64,000 nucleotides of DNA, taken from contig NZ_AP020337.1 of assembly GCF_009176725.1 (NCBI RefSeq), forward strand, positions 4,409,501 through 4,473,500. Direction: 5' to 3'. The notes under the pieces were generated by a model. That model was not told the origin of the DNA, made no database searches, and worked only from the letters and a program-made list of their open reading frames with translations. Positions within the stretch are counted from its first letter, which is position 1. Each line of letters begins with the position of its first letter. Shown here one piece after another: positions 42,026 through 51,526 of this stretch. Origin of the DNA: Pseudomonas sp. KUIN-1 (GTDB lineage: Bacteria > Pseudomonadota > Gammaproteobacteria > Pseudomonadales > Pseudomonadaceae). The position numbers and the translations under genes were made by a program.

Positions 42026-43287
42026 GCAAGTCTTTCAAACAGGCGCTGTTCAGCGCCGCACTGGTCTGGGCTGTAGCCTACCCGGTGTTCGGCCTGAAAC
42101 TGGCCTTTTCCGGCGTCACCCTGCAAGTGCAGAACGCCAGCCCGCTGACCCTGACCATCATTGCCGTGTGTTCGGTCCTGCTGTTTCTGCGCGTATTGTT
42201 TGCCGAGCAGATCAGCGGCCTGCGTCGCGGCTCCGACAAACCGCTGATCCCGCAAAAAACCAGCGACTTCCTGACCCAGCCGAAAACCCAGCGCTGGGGC
42301 CTTGCGGCGCTCATCGTGCTGGCCTTCATCTGGCCATTCTTCGGGTCGCGCGGTGCGGTGGACATTGCCACGCTGATCCTGATCTACGTGATGCTCGGCC
42401 TCGGCCTGAATATCGTGGTCGGCCTGGCAGGTCTGCTTGACCTGGGCTATGTCGGTTTCTATGCGGTCGGCGCCTACAGCTATGCCCTGCTGTCGCACTA
42501 TTACGGGCTCGGCTTCTGGATCTGCCTGCCGATCGCGGGGCTGATGGCGGCGCTGTTCGGGTTCCTGCTGGGCTTTCCGGTGTTGCGTCTGCGCGGCGAC
42601 TATCTGGCCATCGTGACGCTGGGGTTCGGCGAGATCATCCGCATCTTCCTGCGCAACCTGACCGATATCACCGGCGGTCCGAACGGCATCAGCAACATCG
42701 AAAAGCCGACCTTCTTCGGCCTGACTTTCGAGCGCAAGGCTGCTGAAGGCATGCAGACCTTCCACGAGTTCTTCGGCCTGCCGTACAACTCGATCAACAA
42801 GGTCATCTTCCTCTACCTGATCGCCCTGCTGCTGGCACTGGCGGCGTTGTTCGTCATCAATCGCCTGCTGCGCATGCCGATCGGCCGGGCCTGGGAAGCC
42901 TTGCGCGAAGACGAAATCGCCTGTCGCGCACTGGGTCTGAACCCGACCGTGATCAAGCTCTCGGCCTTCACCCTTGGCGCTGCGTTCGCAGGTTTCGCAG
43001 GTAGCTTCTTTGCTGCACGTCAGGGTCTGATCACCCCGGAATCGTTCACCTTCATCGAGTCGGCAATCATCCTGGCCATCGTGGTGCTGGGTGGCATGGG
43101 CTCGCAACTGGGCGTGATTCTCGCGGCCATCGTGATGATCCTGTTGCCTGAGCTGATGCGTGAGTTCAGCGACTACCGCATGCTGATGTTCGGCGCGCTG
43201 ATGGTGCTGATGATGATCTGGCGTCCACAAGGCTTCCTGCCGATGCAGCGCCCCGAAATGAAATTGAAAGCGGAGCTGCCGAAATGA
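42022..43287 (+). CDS. braE: Branched-chain amino acid ABC transporter permease (LivM family)
   Basis: 421 residues. About 100 extra N-terminal residues with three helices precede the LivM core (LGLNIVVGLAGLLDLGYVGFYAVGAYSYALL), a length normal for pseudomonad BraE. The cytosolic EAA-like segment GRAWEALREDEIACRALGLN should contact the ATPases. Overlaps braF by 4 bp, consistent with translational coupling. Confidence 0.94.
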   Translation: MSKSFKQALFSAALVWAVAYPVFGLKLAFSGVTLQVQNASPLTLTIIAVCSVLLFLRVLFAEQISGLRRGSDKPLIPQKTSDFLTQPKTQRWGLAALIVLAFIWPFFGSRGAVDIATLILIYVMLGLGLNIVVGLAGLLDLGYVGFYAVGAYSYALLSHYYGLGFWICLPIAGLMAALFGFLLGFPVLRLRGDYLAIVTLGFGEIIRIFLRNLTDITGGPNGISNIEKPTFFGLTFERKAAEGMQTFHEFFGLPYNSINKVIFLYLIALLLALAALFVINRLLRMPIGRAWEALREDEIACRALGLNPTVIKLSAFTLGAAFAGFAGSFFAARQGLITPESFTFIESAIILAIVVLGGMGSQLGVILAAIVMILLPELMREFSDYRMLMFGALMVLMMIWRPQGFLPMQRPEMKLKAELPK

Positions 43288-44051
43288 GCCGCCCATTACT
43301 GCAAGCCACCGGCTTGAGCATGCGTTTTGGCGGCCTGCTGGCGGTCAATGGCGTTGCCCTGACCGTCAATCAGGGGCAGGTCGTATCGATGATCGGCCCC
43401 AATGGCGCAGGCAAGACCACAGTCTTCAACTGCCTGACCGGGTTCTACCGGCCGAGCGCGGGCACGATTCTGCTGGACGGTGAGCCGATCCAGGGCCTGG
43501 CTGGTCACCAGATCGCGCGCAAGGGCGTGGTGCGTACCTTCCAGAACGTGCGCCTGTTCAAGGACATGACCGCCGTGGAAAACCTGCTGGTTGCCCAGCA
43601 CCGGCATTTGAACACCAACTTCCTGTCCGGCCTGTTCAAGACGCCCGCGTTTCGCCGCAGCGAACGTGAAGCCATGGACTACGCCGAGCACTGGCTTGAG
43701 GCGGTCAACCTGCGTGAATTCGCCAATCGCCCTGCCGGGACGCTGGCCTATGGTCAGCAACGCCGCCTGGAAATCGCCCGCTGCATGATGACGCGTCCGC
43801 GCATTCTGATGCTCGACGAACCGGCGGCGGGTCTGAACCCCAGGGAAACCGATGATCTGAAAGCGCTGATCGGCGTGTTGCGCAGCGAGCACAACGCGAC
43901 GGTCCTGCTGATCGAGCATGACATGAAACTGGTGATGAGCATTTCCGACCACATTGTGGTGATCAACCAGGGCACGCCTCTGGCCGATGGCACGCCGGAG
44001 CAGATTCGTGACAATCCCGATGTGATCAAAGCCTACCTGGGGGAAGCGTAA
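43284..44051 (+). CDS. braF: Branched-chain amino acid ABC transporter ATPase (LivG family)
   Basis: 255 residues; Walker A GPNGAGKTT near residue 37, a signature region read as LAYGQQRRLEIAR, Walker B ILMLDEPAAGLNP, and switch His in LLIEHDMKLV. Part of braDEFG; braG starts on the base after its stop. Confidence 0.94.
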   Translation: MSRPLLQATGLSMRFGGLLAVNGVALTVNQGQVVSMIGPNGAGKTTVFNCLTGFYRPSAGTILLDGEPIQGLAGHQIARKGVVRTFQNVRLFKDMTAVENLLVAQHRHLNTNFLSGLFKTPAFRRSEREAMDYAEHWLEAVNLREFANRPAGTLAYGQQRRLEIARCMMTRPRILMLDEPAAGLNPRETDDLKALIGVLRSEHNATVLLIEHDMKLVMSISDHIVVINQGTPLADGTPEQIRDNPDVIKAYLGEA

Positions 44052-44753
44052 ATGCTGCAGTTCGAAAACGTTTCCACCTTCTACGGCAAGATCCAGGCGC
44101 TGCACAGCGTCAACGTGGAAGTACGCCAGGGTGAAATTGTCACCCTGATCGGCGCCAACGGCGCGGGCAAGTCCACCCTGCTGATGACCCTGTGCGGCTC
44201 GCCGCGCGCCCACAGCGGCAGTATTCGCTACATGGGCGAGGAACTGGTCGGGCTGGAGTCGTCGATCATCATGCGCAAGAGCATTGCCGTGGTGCCGGAA
44301 GGCCGCCGGGTATTTGCGCGCCTGACCGTTGAAGAGAACCTGGCAATGGGCGGTTTCTTCACGGAAAAGGAGGATTATCAGGAACAGATGGACAAGGTCC
44401 TGCAGCTTTTTCCACGCCTCAAGGAACGCTTCAATCAGCGCGGCGGCACCATGTCCGGTGGCGAACAACAGATGCTGGCCATCGGTCGCGCACTGATGAG
44501 CAAGCCCAAGCTGCTGTTGCTGGACGAGCCTTCACTGGGTCTGGCGCCGATCATCATCCAGCAGATTTTCGAGATCGTCGAACAGCTGCGCCGCGATGGG
44601 GTGACGGTGTTTCTGGTCGAACAGAACGCCAACCAGGCCCTGAAAGTCGCTGATCGCGCCTACGTACTGGAAAACGGCCGCGTGGTCATGCAAGGCACAG
44701 GCGAAGAACTGCTGGTCGATCCGAAAGTGCGGGACGCGTATCTGGGCGGCTAA
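44052..44753 (+). CDS. braG: Branched-chain amino acid ABC transporter ATPase (LivF family)
   Basis: 233 residues; Walker A GANGAGKST, LivF-typical VPEGRRVFARLTVEENL, signature MSGGEQQMLAIGRAL, Walker B LLLDEPSLGLAP and FLVEQNANQAL. It starts directly after the braF stop codon. Last gene of the operon; the 256-bp gap after it contains REP-like cores. Confidence 0.94.
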   Translation: MLQFENVSTFYGKIQALHSVNVEVRQGEIVTLIGANGAGKSTLLMTLCGSPRAHSGSIRYMGEELVGLESSIIMRKSIAVVPEGRRVFARLTVEENLAMGGFFTEKEDYQEQMDKVLQLFPRLKERFNQRGGTMSGGEQQMLAIGRALMSKPKLLLLDEPSLGLAPIIIQQIFEIVEQLRRDGVTVFLVEQNANQALKVADRAYVLENGRVVMQGTGEELLVDPKVRDAYLGG

Positions 44754-45009
44754 GCGCACGCCACGTCCGGAGAGGCCGAAACGGTTTTGCAGGAGCGAAT
44801 CGGCCGACGCTTCGCCTGTTCGCGAAGGCGTTCGTTTAAACGATGTATTTTCGTCGAACAAAACGGCCCTTTCGCGAACACGTTCGCTCCTACTGTCAGA
44901 GTCAGGCCTGCACGATAGTCAAAGCCACTGCTCGCGCGATAAGCATCCCGCCCCTTGTGATGCACCTCCAGTCTGAGTAACGTGGCGGCACCTGTCTGGA
45001 GACCACATC
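44754..45009. repeat. Intergenic REP-like cores
   Basis: Near 44818-44830 (TTCGCGAAGGCG) and 44871-44892 (TTCGCGAACACGTTCGCTCC) are REP-like palindromes, similar to the one near 25893. No gene is seen. Confidence 0.5.
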
Positions 45010-45690
45010 ATGTTTGCTGCCCGTTCCGTCCTCGTATTTGCTCTTCTACCGCTGTTTGCCGGGTGTCAGTTGCTCGGTAAACAGACCGAGGAACCGAAGG
45101 TTTCCACGGCGGGCATGCTCCGTATGCAGGGCGATCTGACCGGGGAGAACGGCCAGTTGCTGTTCAAGCCGTGTAACGAGCAGCGTCGCTACGTGGTCAA
45201 GGATCGCGGCAACACCGGCATTCTGCAGGAAGCGGCCTCGCTGGCGGACAGCAAGGGCACGGTGTTTGCCGATCTGCGCGGCAGCTTTGCCGCGAGCAAG
45301 GCGGCCAACAGTGACGGTCAGCTGGACCTGCATCAGCTGTACCGCGTCGAACGTCCAGGCCAGGCCTGTGAAGACCTCAACTTCAAACGCCTGACATTGC
45401 ACGTCAATGGCAACAAACCCGCCTGGAACGTCAATGTCAGCGGCAAGGGCATGGTTCTGGAGCGCGAGGGCGTCGCGCCACTGGCGTTGCCCTACGTGGA
45501 AGAGAAGCTGCCGGACGGCAGTTTCAGCGTCAGCAGCGAAGCCAACAACCAGCGTATCGAGATATGGGTCGCACCACAGCGCTGCGTCGACAGCGTCGAC
45601 GGCTCGGTGCAACACCTCACCGCAGAGCTGCGCATCAACGGCCAGGCCCAGCGTGGCTGCGGTTATTACGGCGGTTCACGCGACGACTGA
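45010..45690 (+). CDS. Lipoprotein, COG3650-like
   Basis: 226 residues with a signal peptide and lipobox (LPLFAGC, Cys19). The mature protein has two halves: an N-terminal part with RMQGDLTGENGQLLFKPCNEQRRYVV and a C-terminal part resembling the COG3650 domain (WNVNVSGKGMVLEREG..., ending GCGYYGG). Four later cysteines (in KPCNE, QACED, QRCVD, RGCGY) suggest disulphides. Probably periplasm-facing; function unknown. Confidence 0.82.
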   Translation: MFAARSVLVFALLPLFAGCQLLGKQTEEPKVSTAGMLRMQGDLTGENGQLLFKPCNEQRRYVVKDRGNTGILQEAASLADSKGTVFADLRGSFAASKAANSDGQLDLHQLYRVERPGQACEDLNFKRLTLHVNGNKPAWNVNVSGKGMVLEREGVAPLALPYVEEKLPDGSFSVSSEANNQRIEIWVAPQRCVDSVDGSVQHLTAELRINGQAQRGCGYYGGSRDD

Positions 45691-45787
45691 TCGCCCAGGC
45701 TCGCCGCCAAAGGGGTTCAGCGCTTATAATCGCCGGTTCTTGTAGTGCTGTCGGGCTGAACCTGCGGCCCGAAAACTGGACCCCTTA

Positions 45788-47401
45788 ATGTTACGAATCA
45801 CCGAACTCAAGCTGCCGATCGATCATCCGGAAGAAGACCTGCGCGTTGCGCTCTTGAAGCACCTGGGTATCGACAGCGGCGAACTGCTGGACTTTACCCT
45901 CTTCAAACGCAGTTACGACGCGCGCAAAAAGTCTTCCGAGCTGTGCTTCATCTACACCATCGACTTCCAGGTCAAGGATGAAGAGGCACTGTTGCGCAAG
46001 CTGGCCAACGACCGCCACGTCGGCCCGGCACCTGATGTCAGCTACAAAGTCGTCGGTCACGCTCCCGAGGGGCTGACAGAGCGCCCGATCGTGGTGGGTT
46101 TCGGGCCCTGCGGTATCTTTGCCGGGCTGCTGCTGGCGCAGATGGGCTTCAAGCCGATCATCCTCGAGCGCGGCACCGAAGTTCGTCAGCGCACCAAGGA
46201 CACCTGGGCGCTGTGGCGCAAAAACGTACTCAACCCCGAGTCCAACGTGCAGTTTGGCGAGGGCGGTGCCGGGACCTTTTCCGACGGCAAGCTTTACAGC
46301 CAGATCAAGGACCCGAAATTCATCGGCCGCAAGGTGCTGCACGAGTTCGTGAAGGCCGGCGCGCCGGAAGAAATCCTCTATGTCAGCAAACCGCATATCG
46401 GCACGTTCCGCCTGACCGGTGTGGTCGAGAACATGCGCCATCAGATCGAAGCGCTGGGCGGCGAAGTGCGCTTTCAGCAGCGCGTGACCGACGTGATGAT
46501 CGAGGACGGCCAATTGCTGGGCGTGCAGCTGGACAGCGGCGAACAGCTCGAGTCCCGGCACGTGATTCTGGCGCTGGGCCACAGTGCCCGTGACACCTTC
46601 CGCATGCTGCACGGCCGTGGCGTGTTCATGGAAGCCAAGCCGTTCTCGGTGGGCTTCCGCATCGAACACCCGCAATCGTTGATCGACCGTGCGCGACTGG
46701 GCAAATATGCCGGTCACCCGAAGCTCGGCGCAGCCGATTACAAACTGGTGCACCACGCCAGCAACGGCCGCTCGGTCTACAGCTTCTGCATGTGCCCTGG
46801 CGGCACGGTCGTGGCAGCCACGTCAGAGCCCGGCCGAGTGGTCACCAACGGCATGAGCCAATACTCGCGCAACGAGCGTAATGCCAACTCGGGCATCGTG
46901 GTCGGTATCTCGCCGGAACAGGACTACCCGGGCAGCCCGCTGGCCGGTATCGAATTGCAGGAGCGTCTGGAGTCTCACGCCTATCTGCTCGGCGGCAGCA
47001 GTTACGAGGCCCCTGCGCAACTGGTCGGCGACTTCATTGCCGGCAGGGCCTCGACAGCCCTGGGCAGCGTTGAACCGTCCTACAAGCCGGGCGTGAAGCT
47101 GGTGGACCTTGCCGAGGCTCTGCCCGCCTTTGCCATCGAAGCCATTCGTGAAGCCCTGCCTGCGTTCGACAAGCAGATCAAAGGCTTCTCGCTGCACGAC
47201 GCCGTCCTGACCGGCATCGAAACCCGTACCTCGGCACCGCTGCGCATTACCCGCGGGCCGACTATGCAGAGCCTGAACACCAAAGGCCTTTACCCGGCCG
47301 GTGAAGGCGCTGGCTATGCGGGCGGGATTCTCTCGGCTGGCGTGGACGGCATTCGGGTGGCCGAAGCGCTGGTGCGGGACATGCTGGGGATCGAGGGCTG
47401 A
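45788..47401 (+). CDS. FAD-dependent oxidoreductase (COG2509)
   Basis: 537 residues: an N-terminal ~90-residue domain, then a dinucleotide-binding GFGPCG at 104-109, LERG that closes the first beta-alpha-beta unit, GEGGAGTFSDGKLY for FAD and a C-terminal GEGAGYAGGILSAGVDGIRVAEAL motif. It is typical of the FAD-dependent dehydrogenase COG2509 (HI0933-like group). Substrate unknown; cytoplasmic. Confidence 0.88.
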   Translation: MLRITELKLPIDHPEEDLRVALLKHLGIDSGELLDFTLFKRSYDARKKSSELCFIYTIDFQVKDEEALLRKLANDRHVGPAPDVSYKVVGHAPEGLTERPIVVGFGPCGIFAGLLLAQMGFKPIILERGTEVRQRTKDTWALWRKNVLNPESNVQFGEGGAGTFSDGKLYSQIKDPKFIGRKVLHEFVKAGAPEEILYVSKPHIGTFRLTGVVENMRHQIEALGGEVRFQQRVTDVMIEDGQLLGVQLDSGEQLESRHVILALGHSARDTFRMLHGRGVFMEAKPFSVGFRIEHPQSLIDRARLGKYAGHPKLGAADYKLVHHASNGRSVYSFCMCPGGTVVAATSEPGRVVTNGMSQYSRNERNANSGIVVGISPEQDYPGSPLAGIELQERLESHAYLLGGSSYEAPAQLVGDFIAGRASTALGSVEPSYKPGVKLVDLAEALPAFAIEAIREALPAFDKQIKGFSLHDAVLTGIETRTSAPLRITRGPTMQSLNTKGLYPAGEGAGYAGGILSAGVDGIRVAEALVRDMLGIEG

Positions 47402-47410
47402 GCCCAGGGT

Positions 47411-47466
47411 GACTATCGTTCCCGCGATCCGTGCGGGAATGTATTTCGTGACGCGCCGCGTCACAC
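47411..47466 (+). repeat. Double-hairpin repeat, copy 4
   Basis: ACTATCGTTCCCGCGATCC then GTGACGCGCCGCGTCAC; both hairpins present. An inverted, partial copy (copy 5) follows at 47492-47542 (GGACGCGGAGCGTCC ... GGTACGAT). Confidence 0.65.
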
Positions 47467-47491
47467 ATAAAAGCTGCGGTTCACCGTCAGG

Positions 47492-47542
47492 ATCGGACGC
47501 GGAGCGTCCAGAACTGCATGCCAACGCAGAGCATTGGTACGA
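47492..47542 (-). repeat. Double-hairpin repeat, copy 5
   Basis: GGACGCGGAGCGTCCAGAAC at the start and GAGCATTGGTACGAT at the end, in inverse orientation to copy 4, 25 bp away. Confidence 0.55.
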
Positions 47543-47571
47543 TATTCACGCGCCATGCCTGGCGCACCAAT

Positions 47572-47603
47572 AAAAAACCCCGAGCATTGCGGCTCGGGGT
47601 TTT
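47572..47603. terminator. Bidirectional Rho-independent terminator
   Basis: CCCCGAGC (47578-47585) with GCTCGGGG (47592-47599), flanked by six A on the left and TTTT on the right, so it can work for the oxidoreductase gene (+) and the glycine-zipper lipoprotein gene (-). Confidence 0.88.
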
Positions 47604-47621
47604 GCTGTGCGGTGTTGCAGA

Positions 47622-48086
47622 TCAGTGGGTAACGCGGCTGGTGCCGTTGACGCTCATGATACGCACGCGCTCGCCGACCCGGAAAATCTCGTTTTCCTGA
47701 ACCTGCTGCACGTAGGCACGCATGCTGCCGTCGTCCTCACGCACGGTGATCTCGACACCTTGCGTACGGGTCAGGCCTTCCTCGGTCGCCGAACCCAGCA
47801 AACCACCGGCCACTGCGCCGATCACCGCTGCCACGATACTGCCGCGACCACCGCCGATGGCGCTACCGCCCACACCACCAACGACTGCACCCGCCGCGCC
47901 GCCGATCGGGGTCTTGGTGCCCTCGATCTTGACCGGACGCAAGGATTCGATCGTCCCCATGCGAACTGTCTGTACGGTCCGGGCCTCGTCACGGGAGTAG
48001 GAATCACCGGTCAGATTCGAGGTACAGCCGCCCAGCGTCAGAGCCATGGCAGTGAACGAAGCAACCAGAAGAGCAGACTTGCGCAT
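47622..48086 (-). CDS. Glycine-zipper outer-membrane lipoprotein (SlyB/PcpY-like)
   Basis: 154 residues with lipobox LTLGGC (Cys21) and a two-segment glycine zipper (GGAAGAVVGGVGGSAIGGG ... IGAVAGGLLGSA) at about 60-105, the glycine-zipper 2TM fold, then a small beta domain (EITVREDDGSMRAYVQQ). Proteins of this type (SlyB, PA1053) help stabilise the outer membrane under stress. It is followed directly by a terminator. Confidence 0.85.
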   Translation of the reverse strand: MRKSALLVASFTAMALTLGGCTSNLTGDSYSRDEARTVQTVRMGTIESLRPVKIEGTKTPIGGAAGAVVGGVGGSAIGGGRGSIVAAVIGAVAGGLLGSATEEGLTRTQGVEITVREDDGSMRAYVQQVQENEIFRVGERVRIMSVNGTSRVTH

Positions 48087-48233
48087 AAAAGGAATCTCCA
48101 GAGGAATCAGTGGCCATTAGACTACCCGACAAAGGTGCTGTCACGGCCCCGAGCCTGCAAATTAAATTGATTCAGGCCTCATACAGCCATAGCCCGTATA
48201 ACGCTCAGACGATTGGCCAAACGAATAATTCAA

Positions 48234-48881
48234 TCAGGGTGCAAGGCGCTCACGTGTCCATCTGTCGTCTATCAAACGATAGTTCAAACGGTCGTGAAGT
48301 CGACTGGAGCGACCCTGCCAGAACTCGATTCGCTCGGGCAAAAGACGATAGCCACCCCAGTGCTCGGGGCAGTGTGGCTGGGTGTCTGCGAAGCGTTGTT
48401 CCGTCTGTCTGATCAGGCCTTCCAGTTCGTCGCGATCCGCGATTACACGACTCTGTGGCGAGGCCCATGCCCCCAGACGACTGCCCAGGGGGCGCACCTG
48501 GTAATAAGCGTCGGACTCTTGCGCAGAGACTTTCTCGACCCGCCCCTCGATACGCACCTGGCGCTCCAGTGTCGGCCAGAAGAAAGTCATCGCGGCAAAT
48601 GGACGGGCAGCCAGTTGCTGGCCCTTGGCGCTTTCGTAGTTGGTGAAAAACGTGAAACCCTGAGTGTCGAGGCCCTTGAGCAGCAAGACGCGGCAATGTG
48701 GACGTCCTTCCTCATCAACCGTCGCCAATGTCATGGCGTTAGCCTCGACAGGCGGCTGCTCGGTGTTCACCGCATCGGCGAACCATACATGGAAGAGTGC
48801 AAAGGGCTCGTCCGGCGATTGCGCTTCGGTCAACCCGTCGCGCGTGTAATCACGGCGCATATCGGCCAGGGTCTGGGTCAT
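48234..48881 (-). CDS. pdxH: Pyridoxamine 5'-phosphate oxidase
   Basis: 215 residues, normal length. FMN-binding split-barrel fold with RPHCRVLLLKGLDTQGFTFFTNYES and the C-terminal family motif FWQGRSSRLHDRLNYRL..WTRERLAP. It oxidises pyridoxine/pyridoxamine phosphate to pyridoxal phosphate, the last step of vitamin B6 salvage. Next to the OmpA-like gene on the same strand, with 74 bp between. Confidence 0.94.
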   Translation of the reverse strand: MTQTLADMRRDYTRDGLTEAQSPDEPFALFHVWFADAVNTEQPPVEANAMTLATVDEEGRPHCRVLLLKGLDTQGFTFFTNYESAKGQQLAARPFAAMTFFWPTLERQVRIEGRVEKVSAQESDAYYQVRPLGSRLGAWASPQSRVIADRDELEGLIRQTEQRFADTQPHCPEHWGGYRLLPERIEFWQGRSSRLHDRLNYRLIDDRWTRERLAP

Positions 48882-48955
48882 GGTCTGGTTCCTGCGAGGG
48901 CACGGATCGACTCCACGCGAAGCGTCAGTGACGATCCGCGTGGGTGCTGACAGGC

Positions 48956-50116
48956 TTAGTTACTGGCCTGGCTGTCATCCTTCTTGGCGGGCGTTGTGCT
49001 CTTGGCCGGAGCCTTGGCCGCCGCTTTGGTCGCTGCCGGCTTCTTGGCCGCTGCGGTGGTCTTGGCTGGCGCGGCCTTCTTGGCGGTGCTGGCCTTGGCC
49101 GGTGCAGCTTTCTTGGCGGTGTCTTTCTTCGCAGCGGCTTTCTTGGCCGGTGCGGCGGCAGGTGCCGGAGCAACCGGCTTGACGTCCTGGGTAGCAACCA
49201 TGGTCGGCGCCACTGGCGGCAGTGCATAGCGGCTCATCAGCGCGCGCATGGTGTCCTGCGGCGTCATGAGAATCTCGACCCGGCGGTTGAGCGCACGACC
49301 CTGCAGGCTGTCGTTGGCGGCGCGCGGCATCACCGCACCCATGCCACGCTGGCTGAGGCGGTTACGCTCCAGGCCACTGAGACGGAAAATCGCGGCAACC
49401 GACTGCGCGCGTTCCTGGCTGATCTTCTGGTTGGCGTCGGTAGGACCCGACGTGTCGGCATGACCGAGAATCAACACGGCAGTTTTCTGATCGCCTTCGA
49501 CCACCTTGGCCAGACGGGTGATCGGACCCAGCGTGTTGGGCAGCAGCATGGCTGGACGGTCAGGGTTGAACGAGCTGTCGACTGGCGCGGTGATTGCCAG
49601 CAGGTCTTCGCGGCGCTCCAGCTGGAACGGGCTGTCCTTGATTGCAGCGCGCAGGCGCGGCTCGTACTCGTCCAGCCACGCCTGGGTCACTTTCGGATCA
49701 GGCATCGGCAGCGCTTTAGGCTCGTCCTTGGCGGAGTCGTTGCCAAACGGCCACCACCACTTGGTGTCGGTTTCCGACTTGGCGACCATCGACGGCGCCG
49801 CTGGCTTGGCTGCCGGTTTGTCGGCAACGGCATCAGGTTTGGCCTGAGCACTGTCGCTGGAGCCGAACGGCCAGTACCACGGCGCGCTGTTTTCAGCACC
49901 CGTCGCAGGTGGCGGCGTTGCAGCAGCCTTGGCAACCGGAGCGGGCGCCGGGCTCGGTGCCGGAGCCTTGGCAGCGGTGCCTGCGTCAGCGGACTCGCTG
50001 CCGGAACCGAACTGCCACCAATGGCCTCCGGTTGCAGCAGAGTCGGATTGTGGGGTTTGGGCACAGCCGGTCACGGCGATGCACAGGGCGAGAACGAGGC
50101 TTTTATTAGACGACAT
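48956..50116 (-). CDS. OmpA-family lipoprotein with histone-H1-like C-terminal tail
   Basis: 386 residues from MSSNKSLVLALCIAVTGC (ATG 50116; the longer open frame to 50227 has no SD). Lipobox VTGC (Cys18). Residues 20-130 are low-complexity (Ala, Pro, Lys, with three WWQFG/WYWPFG/WWWPFG repeats). The OmpA_C peptidoglycan-binding domain at ~215-315 has the GHAD...NQKISQERAQSV...NRRVEI signature. The last ~65 residues are an Ala/Lys/Pro repeat tail (KKAAPAK type) resembling AlgP and histone H1. The tail could bind DNA or acidic polysaccharide; what it does on an envelope lipoprotein is unclear. PA1048 is the analogue by position. Confidence 0.83.
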   Translation of the reverse strand: MSSNKSLVLALCIAVTGCAQTPQSDSAATGGHWWQFGSGSESADAGTAAKAPAPSPAPAPVAKAAATPPPATGAENSAPWYWPFGSSDSAQAKPDAVADKPAAKPAAPSMVAKSETDTKWWWPFGNDSAKDEPKALPMPDPKVTQAWLDEYEPRLRAAIKDSPFQLERREDLLAITAPVDSSFNPDRPAMLLPNTLGPITRLAKVVEGDQKTAVLILGHADTSGPTDANQKISQERAQSVAAIFRLSGLERNRLSQRGMGAVMPRAANDSLQGRALNRRVEILMTPQDTMRALMSRYALPPVAPTMVATQDVKPVAPAPAAAPAKKAAAKKDTAKKAAPAKASTAKKAAPAKTTAAAKKPAATKAAAKAPAKSTTPAKKDDSQASN

Positions 50117-50269
50117 GGGTAACCCGCAACGGTTTTGATCAGACAGAAGGACGTAACTACGCCGGTATAACATGCATAAAGATGCAGTTGGAAAAAGAAA
50201 CCGTCGTACGGTTCCTGTTACAGCCATTTAACTGACAGTCGGTATGAAACAAGCACTTATAGCCGATAC

Positions 50270-51418
50270 TTACTGCAAACACTCACGCAGAACCCCGACC
50301 ATTTTCTGAGCGCGTGGGTCCATCAGAATGTAGGGCCCCAACGTATTGGTAACGAAGCCAAAGGCAACCTCGTGATCGGGATCGGCAAACCCTACCGAAC
50401 CGCCCGCCCCCGGATGGCCAAAGACCTTGGGCCCCAGGCCGTAAGTCGCGTTGGCAACGCCTGGCTGATCGAGCATGCAGCCCAGCCCCAGACGGGTCGA
50501 GGTCAGTAATGTCTTGTCCTGACCGAGACTGTGTTCACGGGTCAGCTCGCTGAGCATGTCTGCTTCAAGCAGGCTGCCATCGAGCAAACCGTTATAGAAA
50601 CCGGCAAGACTGCGCGCATTGCCGTGGCCGTTGGCCGCCGGTTGCTGCATGCGCCGCCACTCCGGCTTGTTGGTGCTGGTCATGATCGACGGCGGGTTGG
50701 TGAACGCCTTGGCGGTGATCGAAGCCGGCTCGCGCATCGTCGCCTGCAGCACGCGCTGGGCAGCGTCGTCACCGGCATTGCCTTTGCCACGCGCGATGTG
50801 GGCAACGCGATGAAACTGGTCATCGGCCAGGCCCACATGAAAATCCAGCCCCAGCGGGCGGGCAATACGCGCCGCAATGGACTCCCCCGGGCCTCGGCCA
50901 TCGGCGCGGCGCAGCATCTCGCCCACCAGCCAGCCATAGGTGATCGCCGCATAACCATGCCCCTGGCCCGGGGTCCACCAGGGTTCTTCGGCTGCCAGGG
51001 CGGCGGTCATGGTGTCCCACTGGTAAAGCGCTTCGGCGGGCAACGGTTCACGCACCGCGGGCAGGCCGGCCTGATGGCAGAGCAATTGGCGCAGAGTGAT
51101 GGAAGCCTTGCCCGCCGCGGCGAATTCGGGCCAGAGCCTGGCCACGGGCTCGTCCAGTTGCAACTTGCCCTCTTCGACCAGTTGCAGAACCGCCACACTG
51201 GTGAAGGTCTTGGTGCAAGAGAACAGGTTGAGAATAGTGTCGGTGTGCCACGCCTCGGCACCGTCCTTGTCGGCAGTGCCCGCCCACAGATCGATAACGG
51301 TCTGGCCGCCGACCTGAATGCACAAGGCAGCGCCGCGCTCCTGAGGGTCGTCAAAGAGCGCCGCAAAGGCTTCACGTACTGCTTCGAATTGAAGTTCGTA
51401 ATGACCCTGGATCTGCAA
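50270..51418 (-). CDS. Serine hydrolase of the beta-lactamase/EstB family
   Basis: 382 residues without signal peptide. The class C-like signature SxxK is S67-C-T-K70 (FSCTKTF); the second-motif Tyr is probably Tyr156 (HGYAAITYGW). HPGAGGS near residue 350 replaces the KTG motif. Cytoplasmic EstB-like esterases with this fold hydrolyse short-chain esters. The gene is between the OmpA-like lipoprotein and the helicase. Confidence 0.88.
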   Translation of the reverse strand: MQIQGHYELQFEAVREAFAALFDDPQERGAALCIQVGGQTVIDLWAGTADKDGAEAWHTDTILNLFSCTKTFTSVAVLQLVEEGKLQLDEPVARLWPEFAAAGKASITLRQLLCHQAGLPAVREPLPAEALYQWDTMTAALAAEEPWWTPGQGHGYAAITYGWLVGEMLRRADGRGPGESIAARIARPLGLDFHVGLADDQFHRVAHIARGKGNAGDDAAQRVLQATMREPASITAKAFTNPPSIMTSTNKPEWRRMQQPAANGHGNARSLAGFYNGLLDGSLLEADMLSELTREHSLGQDKTLLTSTRLGLGCMLDQPGVANATYGLGPKVFGHPGAGGSVGFADPDHEVAFGFVTNTLGPYILMDPRAQKMVGVLRECLQ

Positions 51419-51526
51419 CGGCTGACTCCTGACTGCAACATGAGCCCGACGACAGGCTAAACGGCCCGTATTGTTTCAGTGATCGAGCGCTTTGGGAACA
51501 GATGTGAAACGCTCTTCATCTTTGGC

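Noticed and set aside
41929..43296. 455-codon open frame antisense to braE
   Set aside because: Gln/His/Asp-rich product typical of antisense shadows of membrane genes.
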